A DNA stretch of 64,000 nucleotides, from positions 186,001 to 250,000 of the forward strand of contig NZ_MPSZ01000001.1 in the NCBI RefSeq assembly GCF_001939065.1, in the 5' to 3' direction. Below are positions 17,414-25,980 of the stretch, piece after piece; within the stretch, counting starts at the first letter, position 1; each line of letters opens with the position of its first letter. The notes beneath the pieces were generated by a model that ran no database searches, was not told the origin of the DNA, and saw only the letters and a list, made by a program, of their open reading frames with translations. The stretch comes from Exiguobacterium indicum HHS 31. GTDB lineage: Bacteria; Bacillota; Bacilli; Exiguobacteriales; Exiguobacteriaceae. The position numbers were made by a program, and so were the translations under genes.

Positions 17414-17487
17414 GGACCCTTAGCTCAGCTGGTCAGAGCAGACGGCTCATAACCGTCCGGTCGCAGGTTCGAGCCCTGCAGGGTCCA
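17414..17487 (+). tRNA. tRNA with anticodon CAT, probably tRNA-Ile2 (lysidine type)
   Basis: 74 nt. Acceptor GGACCCT / AGGGTCC is fully paired, D arm GCTC..GAGC, anticodon loop CTCATAA with CAT at 17448-17450, T loop TTCGAGC. The body matches the Bacillus tRNA-Ile(CAU) pattern, including the GACGG-CTCATAA-CCGTC arm, rather than tRNA-Met. In that species C34 is converted to lysidine by TilS so it reads AUA as Ile. Automated tools often label it tRNA-Met. Identity is inferred from resemblance; CCA is not encoded. Confidence 0.85.
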
Positions 17488-17495
17488 TTCAGTAG

Positions 17496-17533
17496 AACGC
17501 TTCTCGTTGAAAAACGAGGAGCGTTTATTTTTG
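17496..17533 (+). terminator. Terminator of the tRNA pair
   Basis: AACGCTTCTCGTT / AACGAGGAGCGTT with loop GAAA, then TATTTTTG. Confidence 0.9.
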
Positions 17534-17603
17534 TTCCCCCGGGGAATAGTAAAGATATTGTAATAATATTCATACTATAGTAACTAAGGGAGAGCGAAGA
17601 GAG

Positions 17604-19064
17604 ATGGAACGTAACCATACGATGATGCAGTTTTTTGAGTGGCATGTAGAGAATGATGGGAAGCACTGGCAACGCTTGAAAGAGCGGGCGCCTGAATTAC
17701 GTGCTGCCGGCATCACGTCCGTGTGGATTCCACCGGCGTCAAAAGGTCAATCGGATGAAGATACAGGATATGGCATCTATGACGTCTATGATTTAGGCGA
17801 ATTTGATCAAAAAGGAACGGTCCGTACGAAATACGGTACGAAAGATGAACTCGTCGAAGCGATCCAGGTTGCTCGTGAGAACGATATCGCTGTTTACGCG
17901 GATGTCGTCATGAACCATAAAGCAGCAGCCGATGAACTCGAGACGATCAATGTCGTCGAAGTCCATCCGGAAGATCGTTCGAAAGAAATTTCAGAAGAGT
18001 TTGAAATCGAAGCTTGGACGAAGTTTACGTTCCCGGGACGTAACGGAAAATATTCAGATTTCATCTGGACACATGAATTTTTCAATGGAACGGATTTTGA
18101 TGCTCGTGAAGAAAAGACGGGTGTCTTTAAAATTTCCGGTAAAAATAAAGATTGGAATGATCAAGTCGATGATGAATTCGGAAACTATGACTATTTGATG
18201 TTCGCGAACATCGATTATAATCACCCTGAAGTCCGAGAAGAAATGATCCGCTGGGGACATTGGTTCCAAGAAACAATTGATTGCCAAGGTTTCCGACTCG
18301 ATGCCATCAAACATATCAACTATGAATTCGTTCATGAATTCGCAAAATCAATGATTGAAAAAAGTGAAGGTGACTTCTATATGGTCGGTGAGTTCTGGAA
18401 ATCAGATCTCGATGATTGTCGTCATTTCCTCGATAGCGTCGACTATACGATCGATTTATTCGATGTTCCGCTTCATTACAAGTTCCATGAAGCTTCGAAG
18501 CAGGGGCAAGACTTTGATATGACGACGTTGTTTGCGGATACCCTTGTCGAATCACACCCGACGAATGCCGTCACGTTCGTCGATAATCACGATTCACAAC
18601 CGGGCGAATCACTGGAGTCGTGGGTGGATGACTGGTTTAAACAACATGCTTACGCGGCGATTTTACTTCGTAAAGATGGTTATCCATGTGTCTTCTACGG
18701 TGACTATTATGGTGTGCAAGGACCACATCCGGTAGAAGGAAAAAAAGAAATGATTGATGCCTTACTCTATGCACGGTATCACAAAGCGTATGGTGAACAA
18801 GAAGATTATCTCGATGATCCACATTGTGTCGGTTGGGTTCGTCGTGGAGTTGAGGAAATTGAGAACTCCGGCTGTGCGGTCTTATTGTCGAATGCCGATA
18901 TGTGTGAAAAACGGATGTTTGTCGGTGAAGAACGTGCAGGTCAAGAATGGTTTGACTATACGAACCATCAAGATCACCCTGTTGTGATCGACGATGAAGG
19001 ATTTGGTGTCTTCCCAGTTCCAGGTGGTGGTGTATCAGTTTTTGCTCCACGAGAAGTCGAGTAA
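17604..19064 (+). CDS. amyS: Cytoplasmic alpha-amylase, GH13
   Basis: 486 aa, no signal peptide, so intracellular like E. coli AmyA. It cleaves internal alpha-1,4 bonds of malto-oligosaccharides or glycogen. GH13 regions are in order: DVVMNHK (region I, about residue 100), GFRLDAIKH (II, catalytic Asp), VGEFW (III, catalytic Glu) and FVDNHDS (IV, stabilising Asp). The long acidic insert between I and II is usual for the GH13_5 group. AAGGGAG lies about 11 bases before ATG 17604. Together with the GH57 gene at 27.5 kb it suggests alpha-glucan turnover in the cell. The symbol is used by analogy. Confidence 0.93.
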   Translation: MERNHTMMQFFEWHVENDGKHWQRLKERAPELRAAGITSVWIPPASKGQSDEDTGYGIYDVYDLGEFDQKGTVRTKYGTKDELVEAIQVARENDIAVYADVVMNHKAAADELETINVVEVHPEDRSKEISEEFEIEAWTKFTFPGRNGKYSDFIWTHEFFNGTDFDAREEKTGVFKISGKNKDWNDQVDDEFGNYDYLMFANIDYNHPEVREEMIRWGHWFQETIDCQGFRLDAIKHINYEFVHEFAKSMIEKSEGDFYMVGEFWKSDLDDCRHFLDSVDYTIDLFDVPLHYKFHEASKQGQDFDMTTLFADTLVESHPTNAVTFVDNHDSQPGESLESWVDDWFKQHAYAAILLRKDGYPCVFYGDYYGVQGPHPVEGKKEMIDALLYARYHKAYGEQEDYLDDPHCVGWVRRGVEEIENSGCAVLLSNADMCEKRMFVGEERAGQEWFDYTNHQDHPVVIDDEGFGVFPVPGGGVSVFAPREVE

Positions 19065-19157
19065 ATCCGAGGTTCTTGACTTGCGTCAACACAGGTTCTT
19101 TTGCTAGTCTTAAAGGGTATTGAAGTTTTCGAAAATAGTACAAAGGGGGACATGAAC

Positions 19158-19766
19158 ATGTCAAAATTTGAATTACCAGAACTCGGCTACGCTTATGATG
19201 CGCTTGAGCCACATATCGATGCTCGTACGATGGAGATTCACCACACGAAACACCACAACACGTATGTCACGAACGTGAATGCGGCGCTTGAGGGTACAGA
19301 ACATGAAGGAAAGTCACTTGAAGAACTTCTTCAAAACTTGGATGCTCTCCCAGCAAACATTCAAACTGCAGTCCGTAACAATGGTGGCGGTCACTGGAAC
19401 CACTCATTCTTCTGGAAACTGTTGAAGAAGAACGATGGTGCTGCTCCAACAGGGGAACTCGCGGCAGCAATCGACGAAGCATTCGGATCATTCGATGCAT
19501 TCAAAGATGCATTCGCGAAAGCAGCAACAACTCGTTTTGGTTCAGGTTGGGCTTGGTTAATCGTTGATGGTGGGAAATTGGCAGTCGTTTCGACACCAAA
19601 CCAAGATACACCAGTCATGGAAGGCAAAACACCAATCCTCGGTCTTGATGTTTGGGAACATGCATACTATCTCAACTACCAAAACCGCCGTCCTGATTAC
19701 ATCAATGCGTTCTTCAACGTCGTTGATTGGGATCACGTAGCGAAGCTTTACGCTGACGCGAAGTAA
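19158..19766 (+). CDS. sodA: Manganese superoxide dismutase
   Basis: 202 aa, the normal Mn/Fe-SOD length. It converts superoxide to H2O2 and O2 in the cytoplasm. Metal ligands are the His in [13 protein letters not shown] (about residue 28), His in [13 protein letters not shown], and Asp and His in [23 protein letters not shown] and the surrounding residues suggest the manganese form. ATG 19158 is chosen over 19152 because GGGGGA sits 8 bases upstream. It precedes pbpA and pst, the same order as sodA-yqgE-pbpA-pst in Bacillus subtilis but without yqgE. Confidence 0.96.
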   Translation: MSKFELPELGYAYDALEPHIDARTMEIHHTKHHNTYVTNVNAALEGTEHEGKSLEELLQNLDALPANIQTAVRNNGGGHWNHSFFWKLLKKNDGAAPTGELAAAIDEAFGSFDAFKDAFAKAATTRFGSGWAWLIVDGGKLAVVSTPNQDTPVMEGKTPILGLDVWEHAYYLNYQNRRPDYINAFFNVVDWDHVAKLYADAK

Positions 19767-19776
19767 TGTGAAAACG

Positions 19777-19812
19777 AGCGTATCGTTCAATTGTGAACGA
19801 TACGCTTTTTTT
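19777..19812 (+). terminator. Terminator of sodA
   Basis: AGCGTATCGTTCA / TGAACGATACGCT, followed by TTTTTTT. Confidence 0.93.
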
Positions 19813-19835
19813 AATGCGGAAAATGATGGGATAGG

Positions 19836-19864
19836 TTGTTATGGAAAGTTTCCTTCTATATAAT
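19836..19864 (+). promoter_or_regulatory. Sigma-A promoter of pbpA
   Basis: TTGTTA (19836), 17-bp spacer, TATAAT (19859). The spacer contains the 11-bp palindrome GGAAAGTTTCC (19843-19853), a possible operator. Confidence 0.75.
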
Positions 19865-19901
19865 GAAACAAGATGACTTTTGAACGATAGGGGAGTACGC
19901 C

Positions 19902-21974
19902 ATGGCTAAACGAATCACCGTACGAGGAAGACGGCGTAATCATCTGCCGCTTCGTCTGAATTTAATGTTCTTCGTCGTTTTTTTATTGTTTGCGATTTTG
20001 ATTTTCCGTTTAGGAGTCGTGCAAATCGTCAATGGTGAGAAAATTTCGCGGGAAGTTCAAAAAACAGAAATGATCGCATCAAAATATGAAGTGCCACGCG
20101 GAAAGATTTATGACCGGGATGGTCGTCTTTTGGTTGATACGATTTCTAAATACTCCATCGTCTACCGTCGCGCACAAACGACGAAAGTCGATGAACGCAT
20201 TGAGATTGCACAGCGTCTTGCGGCAATCATTGATCTACCGAAAAAAGATTGGAAAGTCACGGAACGGGACATCAAGGATTTTTGGGTGGCGACGAATACA
20301 AAAGAATCGGATCGTCGATACCAAGAGGCAGTAAAAAAGAAGTATCCTTCAACAGAAGCACAAAGTAAGCTCTCGATTCCGGAGCAAGATAAAATTCGTT
20401 TAGATGCCATCACAAAAGAGGATATCGATTATGATGATCAGACAATGGAAGTCATCGCGATCAAACATAACATGGAAGTTGGTTATGCACTTGATCCGCA
20501 GCTCGTCAAACTCGGTGCATCTGCAAAAGAGATGGCGATCATCGATGAAAATCTAGAAGATTTAAAAGGTGTATCGGTGGAACCGTTTTACGAGCGTTCT
20601 TATCCATATGAAGGAACACTTCGGAATATCTTTGGGAAGTACTCGAAGATTCCAGCAGAACAACAAGCAGAGTTCAAAGCAAAAGGTTACAGCTTGAATG
20701 ACCGTGTCGGAACATCATTCCTTGAACAACAGTATGAAGATCTACTGCGTGGGAAACCCGCATACGATGTGTATGAGACGTTCAATGGAGAGCCGGTCGG
20801 TGATCCAAAACGCGAGGAAGGCGAGTCTGGTAAAGATCTCGTTTTAACTGTTGATGCAGAGTACAACAAACAAGTCGACAAAATCATGCAACAAGCCATT
20901 AAAATGGGGCGTGGCATGGGTAGTCGTTATCTAAAAGAAGGTTACGCCGTCGTCATGAATCCACAGACAGGTGAGATTCTTGCGATGTCTGGTCAAAAGT
21001 TGGATCCAGCAACCGGCAAGTTCTCAGATGTCGCAATCAATAACGTCTTGACGTCGCTTCAAATCGGTTCGACGATCAAAGGTGCAACGGTTGCGATGGG
21101 ACTTGAGGAAGGTGTTATCCGTCAAAACGAAGTCATCAATGATGCTCCGATCACGATTGGTGGTACGAAAAAAGCATCGTACGTCAACATGGGAGCAATC
21201 ACGGATTTGACGGCACTTGAGCGTTCATCAAACGTTTATATGTTCAATATTGCGATGCGGATGGCGAAATATCCGAGTAATGGTATCGCTGGAGCAAGTG
21301 TAGATGCAGCGGCTGCGATCATGCAGAATTACTACAGTCAGTTCGGGCTCGGAGTGACGACCGGTGTCGATTTACCGTACGAAGCAAAAGGTGTTCAAGG
21401 GACACCGGACCGTGTCACGCTACTCATGGACCGAGTCATCGGACAGTACGATGCCTTTACACCGCTACAAGTTGCACAGTATATTTCAACACTTGCCAAC
21501 GGTGGCTATCGTGTTCAACCGCACTTCTTAAAAGAAGTTCTCGCGTCGAATTCGATTGAAAAAGGAACGAAACAAGTGGATTATAGCTTCAAGACGAATT
21601 ACCTGAATCGGATTGAGGTCAGTCAAGATAACATTGATCATGTCCGCGAAGGATTGCATCGTGTCGTTAAGGGAGAGCGTGGTACAGCAAAAATCATTGC
21701 CCAAACCGGTATTGATGCAGCTGCGAAAACAGGTACAGCGCAGGTCAGTGTCTATGGTGATGATGGAATCGCCTTACGTGACGGCAGTGGTCAACCGGTT
21801 CGTTCATTGAACTCGAACCTTGTCGGCTGGGCACCGTATGATAATCCAGAGATGGCATGGGCCGTGTTCCTTCCTTATATGGAACAAGAAACCGTCAACT
21901 CAAAAATCGGTCACGATCTTGTCAAAGCGTATTTCAATGTGAAGGACGTCCCATGGCAAACTAAGCCAAATTAA
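19902..21974 (+). CDS. pbpA: Class B penicillin-binding protein (transpeptidase, PbpA type)
   Basis: 690 aa. An N-terminal basic segment and one membrane helix (about residues 20-42, FFVVFLLFAILIFRLGVVQIV) anchor it, with the dimerisation domain following (VPRGKIYDRDGR). The C-terminal transpeptidase domain has the three active-site motifs: S-x-x-K in GSTIKG, S-x-N in RSSNVY and K-T-G in AAKTGTAQ. It cross-links peptidoglycan outside the membrane, probably in side-wall elongation like Bacillus PbpA/PBP H. No PASTA repeats. The gene has its own promoter and terminator and sits just before pstS, as in B. subtilis. Confidence 0.93.
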   Translation: MAKRITVRGRRRNHLPLRLNLMFFVVFLLFAILIFRLGVVQIVNGEKISREVQKTEMIASKYEVPRGKIYDRDGRLLVDTISKYSIVYRRAQTTKVDERIEIAQRLAAIIDLPKKDWKVTERDIKDFWVATNTKESDRRYQEAVKKKYPSTEAQSKLSIPEQDKIRLDAITKEDIDYDDQTMEVIAIKHNMEVGYALDPQLVKLGASAKEMAIIDENLEDLKGVSVEPFYERSYPYEGTLRNIFGKYSKIPAEQQAEFKAKGYSLNDRVGTSFLEQQYEDLLRGKPAYDVYETFNGEPVGDPKREEGESGKDLVLTVDAEYNKQVDKIMQQAIKMGRGMGSRYLKEGYAVVMNPQTGEILAMSGQKLDPATGKFSDVAINNVLTSLQIGSTIKGATVAMGLEEGVIRQNEVINDAPITIGGTKKASYVNMGAITDLTALERSSNVYMFNIAMRMAKYPSNGIAGASVDAAAAIMQNYYSQFGLGVTTGVDLPYEAKGVQGTPDRVTLLMDRVIGQYDAFTPLQVAQYISTLANGGYRVQPHFLKEVLASNSIEKGTKQVDYSFKTNYLNRIEVSQDNIDHVREGLHRVVKGERGTAKIIAQTGIDAAAKTGTAQVSVYGDDGIALRDGSGQPVRSLNSNLVGWAPYDNPEMAWAVFLPYMEQETVNSKIGHDLVKAYFNVKDVPWQTKPN

Positions 21975-21986
21975 CTAGAAATAAAG

Positions 21987-22016
21987 CGAGAGTGAGCAAT
22001 CACTCTCGTTTTTTTG
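21987..22016 (+). terminator. Terminator of pbpA
   Basis: CGAGAGTGA, loop GCAA, TCACTCTCG, then TTTTTTTG. Confidence 0.93.
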
Positions 22017-22053
22017 TTTGTATTGACCTTTTTTTCTAATGGATTTCGAATTG

Positions 22054-22090
22054 TAAACACTAAAAAACACGCCTTTACAATTCTTTTACG
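22054..22090 (+). promoter_or_regulatory. PhoP box array upstream of pstS
   Basis: Four TTHACA-like repeats, TAAACA (22054), AAAACA (22064), TTTACA (22074) and TTTACG (22085), spaced 10-11 bp. A -10-like TATAAG at 22125 has no consensus -35, as expected for an activator-dependent promoter. PhoP-P activation of pst on phosphate starvation is inferred. Confidence 0.65.
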
Positions 22091-22199
22091 TTGGATTCAT
22101 TTCGTTTTAATAGTTCATCCGTAGTATAAGTCTTGTAAGGAAAACGGATAAAAAGTCGTGACATCGTCAGCGACATACTTTCGAGGAGGAAAATTAATC

Positions 22200-23144
22200 A
22201 TGTCTTGGATGAAAAAAACAGCACTCATCACAACGGTAGCATCAATCGCAGTAGTGGGGGCAGCATGTGGTAACGATAAAGGCGGTTCTGCTAGTTCATC
22301 TGATTTAAAAGGAAAAATCGCAATCGACGGTTCTTCTACAGTCTTCCCGATTATGGAAGCTGTCGGTGAAGAATATTCGATGGAACAACCTGACGTAGAT
22401 GTCACAGTTGGTGTCTCTGGTACAGGCGGTGGATTCAAACGCTTCGTCGTTGGGGAAACAGATCTTTCAAACGCATCGCGTGAAATTAAAGAAGAAGAAG
22501 CAGCTGAAGCGAAAAAGAACAGCATTGAATATACAAAACTTTCACTCGCATATGATGGTTTGACTGTCGCAGTCAGTAAAGAAAATACATGGGTAAAAGA
22601 ACTCTCAATGGAGCAACTCGAGAAAATCTGGCTCGATCCTAACGTCAAAACATGGAAAGATGTCGATTCTTCTTACCCAGCTGAACCATTGAAATTCTTC
22701 AGTCCAGGGAAAGATTCAGGAACATTCGACTTCTTCTCTGAAAAAGTACTTGAGAAAAAAGATATGCGTAAAGATGTTCAATTATCAGAAGACGATAACG
22801 TTCTCGTCAAAGGTGTTGAAGGAACGAAAGGCGCAATCGGCTACTTCGGTTATGCGTACTACGCAGAGAATAAAGATAAGTTGAAGGAAGTACCACTTTC
22901 TGCTGAAGGAAAAGACGCAGTCGATCCAACACCAGAAACAATCAAAGATCTTTCTTACCCACTGTCACGTGAAATTTACACGTATGTCAACAACAAATCG
23001 ATGAAAGATAAAAAACAAGTCGCTGATTTCGTTCAGTTCACGAACGAAAACGCTGGTGATCTAGCTGAAGAAGTTGGATATATCAAAATGCCACAAGATC
23101 GTTATGATGAAAACGCAAAAGCAATTGAAGACGCAATGAAATAA
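22200..23144 (+). CDS. pstS: Phosphate ABC transporter, substrate-binding lipoprotein
   Basis: 314 aa. A basic start (MSWMKK), hydrophobic stretch and VGAAC lipobox at about residues 17-21 show a lipoprotein fixed to the outer face of the membrane. The mature part has the PstS phosphate-binding segments DGSSTVFPI, GVSGTGGGFKRF, SNASREI and SPGKDSGTFDFF. It captures phosphate for the PstC/PstA channel. GAGGAGGA lies 9 bases before ATG 22200. A GTG or ATG further upstream (from 22158) would precede the ribosome site. First gene of pstSCAB-phoU; Pho boxes lie upstream. Confidence 0.96.
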   Translation: MSWMKKTALITTVASIAVVGAACGNDKGGSASSSDLKGKIAIDGSSTVFPIMEAVGEEYSMEQPDVDVTVGVSGTGGGFKRFVVGETDLSNASREIKEEEAAEAKKNSIEYTKLSLAYDGLTVAVSKENTWVKELSMEQLEKIWLDPNVKTWKDVDSSYPAEPLKFFSPGKDSGTFDFFSEKVLEKKDMRKDVQLSEDDNVLVKGVEGTKGAIGYFGYAYYAENKDKLKEVPLSAEGKDAVDPTPETIKDLSYPLSREIYTYVNNKSMKDKKQVADFVQFTNENAGDLAEEVGYIKMPQDRYDENAKAIEDAMK

Positions 23145-23154
23145 ATCATCGAGT

Positions 23155-23217
23155 CATGAGGATGGCCCAACCGGGGAAGTCTGTACCGGTTGGGTCCCGT
23201 TCTCATGTCAAGAAGAA
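23155..23217 (+). promoter_or_regulatory. Large stem-loop between pstS and pstC
   Basis: Outer arms CATGAG / CTCATG (23155 and 23212), inner arms CCCAACCGG / CCGGTTGGG with an 11-base loop. No T-run follows, so it is unlikely to be a full terminator. It may protect the pstS 3' end or attenuate downstream genes, giving more binding protein than permease. Confidence 0.65.
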
Positions 23218-23234
23218 GTAGGGAGTGAAGAAGG

Positions 23235-24176
23235 ATGAGTTCAACTCAAAACAAATCGGTTCGCGAGCTGATTCAACAGAACCGACAGCAAAAATACAGT
23301 ATGAAAAACGTCATGGAACGCGTCATGCCGATCGTGTTATTCCTATGTGCGTTCGTCTCGGTCGTTACGACCATCGGCATCATTCTCACGTTAGTCATTG
23401 AAACAGAACACTTCTTTGAAGTCGTTCCGTTCAAGGAATTCTTCGGCAGTACGAGCTGGTATCCACTCAACTCACAACCAGAGTATGGAATTTGGCCACT
23501 TGTCGTCGGTACGCTTGAGATTACCGTGATTGCGATGCTAGTTGCCGTGCCGATCGGTCTCACATCAGCGATTTATTTAAGTGAGTACGCGTCAGACCGC
23601 GCACGCCGTATCTTAAAACCAATTCTTGAAGTGTTAGCAGGTGTTCCAACGATTGTCTTCGGATTCTTCGCGTTGACGTTCGTCACACCAGTACTCGTAA
23701 AATTGATTCCAGGTATTCAAATTTACAATGCGCTCAGTCCGGGAATCGTCGTCGGGATCATGATCATTCCAATGATTGCTTCGATTTCTGAGGATGCGAT
23801 GAGCTCTGTTCCGAAAAAAATTCGTGATGGTGCACTTGCACTCGGTTCGACACGTCTTGAAGTCGCTTTGAAAGTCGTCGTTCCAGCTGCCTTATCAGGT
23901 ATCATTGCGTCGATCGTACTCGGTATGTCACGTGCAATCGGTGAGACGATGATCGTAACGATCGCTGGTGGTTCGAATCCGACAGCTGCGATCGATCCAC
24001 TCGAGCCAGTCCAAACGATGACAGCGTATATCGTTCAGGTTGCCTTAGGTGATGCTGGATTTGGAACTGTCGAATATTACAGTATCTATGCGGTTGGTAC
24101 ACTCTTGTTCGTCTTCACGTTAGTGATGAACTTACTTGCGAACTGGATCACACGCCGCTTCAGAGAGGAGTACTAA
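23235..24176 (+). CDS. pstC: Phosphate ABC transporter, permease PstC
   Basis: 313 aa with about six membrane helices. The first helix is near residues 30-60, and a periplasm-facing loop with FKEFFGSTSWYPL follows, as in PstC. The EAA-type loop contacting PstB is DGALALGSTRLEVALKVVVPAALSGI, with SRAIGETMIVTIAGG after it. It forms half of the phosphate channel. Ribosome site GAAGAAGG precedes ATG 23235. It ends 1 base before the pstA start. Confidence 0.95.
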   Translation: MSSTQNKSVRELIQQNRQQKYSMKNVMERVMPIVLFLCAFVSVVTTIGIILTLVIETEHFFEVVPFKEFFGSTSWYPLNSQPEYGIWPLVVGTLEITVIAMLVAVPIGLTSAIYLSEYASDRARRILKPILEVLAGVPTIVFGFFALTFVTPVLVKLIPGIQIYNALSPGIVVGIMIIPMIASISEDAMSSVPKKIRDGALALGSTRLEVALKVVVPAALSGIIASIVLGMSRAIGETMIVTIAGGSNPTAAIDPLEPVQTMTAYIVQVALGDAGFGTVEYYSIYAVGTLLFVFTLVMNLLANWITRRFREEY

Positions 24177-24177
24177 G

Positions 24178-25086
24178 ATGGCCTTACCAGAAAAGCAACC
24201 TGTCTCAAAAAAATTCATTGATCCGGTCGCGGTGAAGAAATCCATTAGCCAGCGACTCATCGTCAACAACGTCACAAAAGTCATTTTCCTTGCTGGACTG
24301 TTCTTCGGTCTCGTCGTCTTAGGTATTCTCTTGTTCGGCGTCATCCGTGACGGTGCGTCATGGTTATCACTTGAGTTTCTACAAAATGCACCATCACGCC
24401 GTTCGGAACGGGCTGGGATTTATCCGGCGTTAATGGGCTCCATCTTCTTGATGCTCCTCATCATCCCGATGATTTTCATCATTGGTGTCGGGGCAGCGAT
24501 TTACCTAGAAGAGTATGCGAAGAAGAGTCGGATGACTTCATTCATCGAAGTCAACATCTCAAACCTTGCAGGTGTACCATCGATCGTCTTCGGTTTACTT
24601 GGTTTGACGTTCTTCGTACGTAACATGGGCTTCGGTTCAACATTGATTGCAGGAGCCTTGACACTCGCGTTGATGAGTCTTCCGGTCGTCATCGTCTCGT
24701 CTCAAGAGGCGATCCGTGCCGTTCCACAAGCAATGCGTCATGCATCACTTGCACTCGGTGCGTCAAAATGGCAAACGACGTTTAAAGTCGTTCTTCCGGC
24801 ATCACTACCAGGTGTCATTACTGGGATCATCTTGGCTGTATCTCGAGCAATTGGTGAGACAGCACCACTCATCATGGTCGGAGCTGCGATTTTCATTGCT
24901 CGTGCGCCAGAAAGTATTTTCTCAGAATTCACAGCATTGCCGATTCAAATCTACAACTGGACAAGTCGTCCGCAAGCAGATTTCCAAGGACTTGCAGCTG
25001 CGGGAATCATCGTCTTAATGGTCATTCTCTTGACGATGAACTCACTTGCGATCTGGATCCGGAACCGTTTCTCAAAACGTTATTAA
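24178..25086 (+). CDS. pstA: Phosphate ABC transporter, permease PstA
   Basis: 302 aa, about six membrane helices. The SLALGASKWQTTFKVVLPASLPGVITG loop is the EAA motif that docks to PstB, followed by SRAIGETAPLIMVGAA. It is the second channel subunit of the Pst system. Start ATG 24178 has GAGGAG about 8 bases upstream, located within the end of pstC; the in-frame ATG at 24136 would lie deep inside pstC. Confidence 0.95.
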   Translation: MALPEKQPVSKKFIDPVAVKKSISQRLIVNNVTKVIFLAGLFFGLVVLGILLFGVIRDGASWLSLEFLQNAPSRRSERAGIYPALMGSIFLMLLIIPMIFIIGVGAAIYLEEYAKKSRMTSFIEVNISNLAGVPSIVFGLLGLTFFVRNMGFGSTLIAGALTLALMSLPVVIVSSQEAIRAVPQAMRHASLALGASKWQTTFKVVLPASLPGVITGIILAVSRAIGETAPLIMVGAAIFIARAPESIFSEFTALPIQIYNWTSRPQADFQGLAAAGIIVLMVILLTMNSLAIWIRNRFSKRY

Positions 25087-25131
25087 TCGAACGAGATAGA
25101 TAGAAGGGATTTCTTTTAAGGAGGAAGACAG

Positions 25132-25962
25132 ATGATGGATACGAAGCTGAATACGAAATCAGTCGTTACAGAAGGGACAGAGCGTATGAACCAACCAGTA
25201 GCAGCACGTGAGAGCGTCTATAACGTCAAAGACTTAAACTTATGGTACGGTGACGATCATGCGCTGAAAGATGTCAATCTCGACATTAAGAAAAATGAAG
25301 TCACGGCAATCATTGGACCGTCTGGCTGCGGGAAATCGACATTCATCAAAACATTGAATCGAATGGTCGAACTCGTTCCGATCGTACGGACGAATGGTGC
25401 AATCGAGTATCACGGACGTAATATCTTTGATAAAGAATACGGTGTCGAAGAATTACGGACATCGGTCGGAATGGTCTTCCAACAACCGAACCCATTCCCG
25501 AAATCAATCTATGACAACATCGCTTATGGTCCTCGTGTCCACGGTGTTAAAAACAAAAAGATCCTCGACGAGATCGTCGAACGCAGTTTACGCCGTGCGG
25601 CAATCTGGGATGAAGTCAAAGATCGTTTGAACGAAAATGCCTACGGTCTTTCTGGTGGTCAGCAACAACGTCTTTGTATCGCGCGTTGCCTTGCAATCGA
25701 GCCAGATGTCATCTTGATGGATGAGCCGACATCGGCACTTGACCCGATTTCTACATTAAAAGTAGAAGAACTCGTCCAAGAATTGAAATCAGACTACTCG
25801 ATCATCATCGTGACACACAACATGCAACAGGCTGCACGTGTTTCGGACAAAACAGCGTTCTTCTTGAATGGTGAAGTCGTCGAGTTCGATCAAACAGACC
25901 GGATCTTTGGAAATCCGAGTGACAAACGGACGGAAGATTACATTTCAGGACGATTCGGATAA
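25132..25962 (+). CDS. pstB: Phosphate ABC transporter, ATP-binding protein
   Basis: 276 aa. Walker [11 protein letters not shown]-loop QQPNPFPKS, signature [13 protein letters not shown], Walker [14 protein letters not shown] and switch His VTHNMQQA. The first 25 residues are an extra polar N-terminal extension. It drives phosphate import through PstC/PstA. AAGGAGG lies before the adjacent ATGs 25132 and 25135; either may be used. Only one pstB is present, whereas Bacillus subtilis has two (pstBA, pstBB). Confidence 0.96.
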   Translation: MMDTKLNTKSVVTEGTERMNQPVAARESVYNVKDLNLWYGDDHALKDVNLDIKKNEVTAIIGPSGCGKSTFIKTLNRMVELVPIVRTNGAIEYHGRNIFDKEYGVEELRTSVGMVFQQPNPFPKSIYDNIAYGPRVHGVKNKKILDEIVERSLRRAAIWDEVKDRLNENAYGLSGGQQQRLCIARCLAIEPDVILMDEPTSALDPISTLKVEELVQELKSDYSIIIVTHNMQQAARVSDKTAFFLNGEVVEFDQTDRIFGNPSDKRTEDYISGRFG

Positions 25963-25980
25963 GAAGGGGAGACGAGACGA

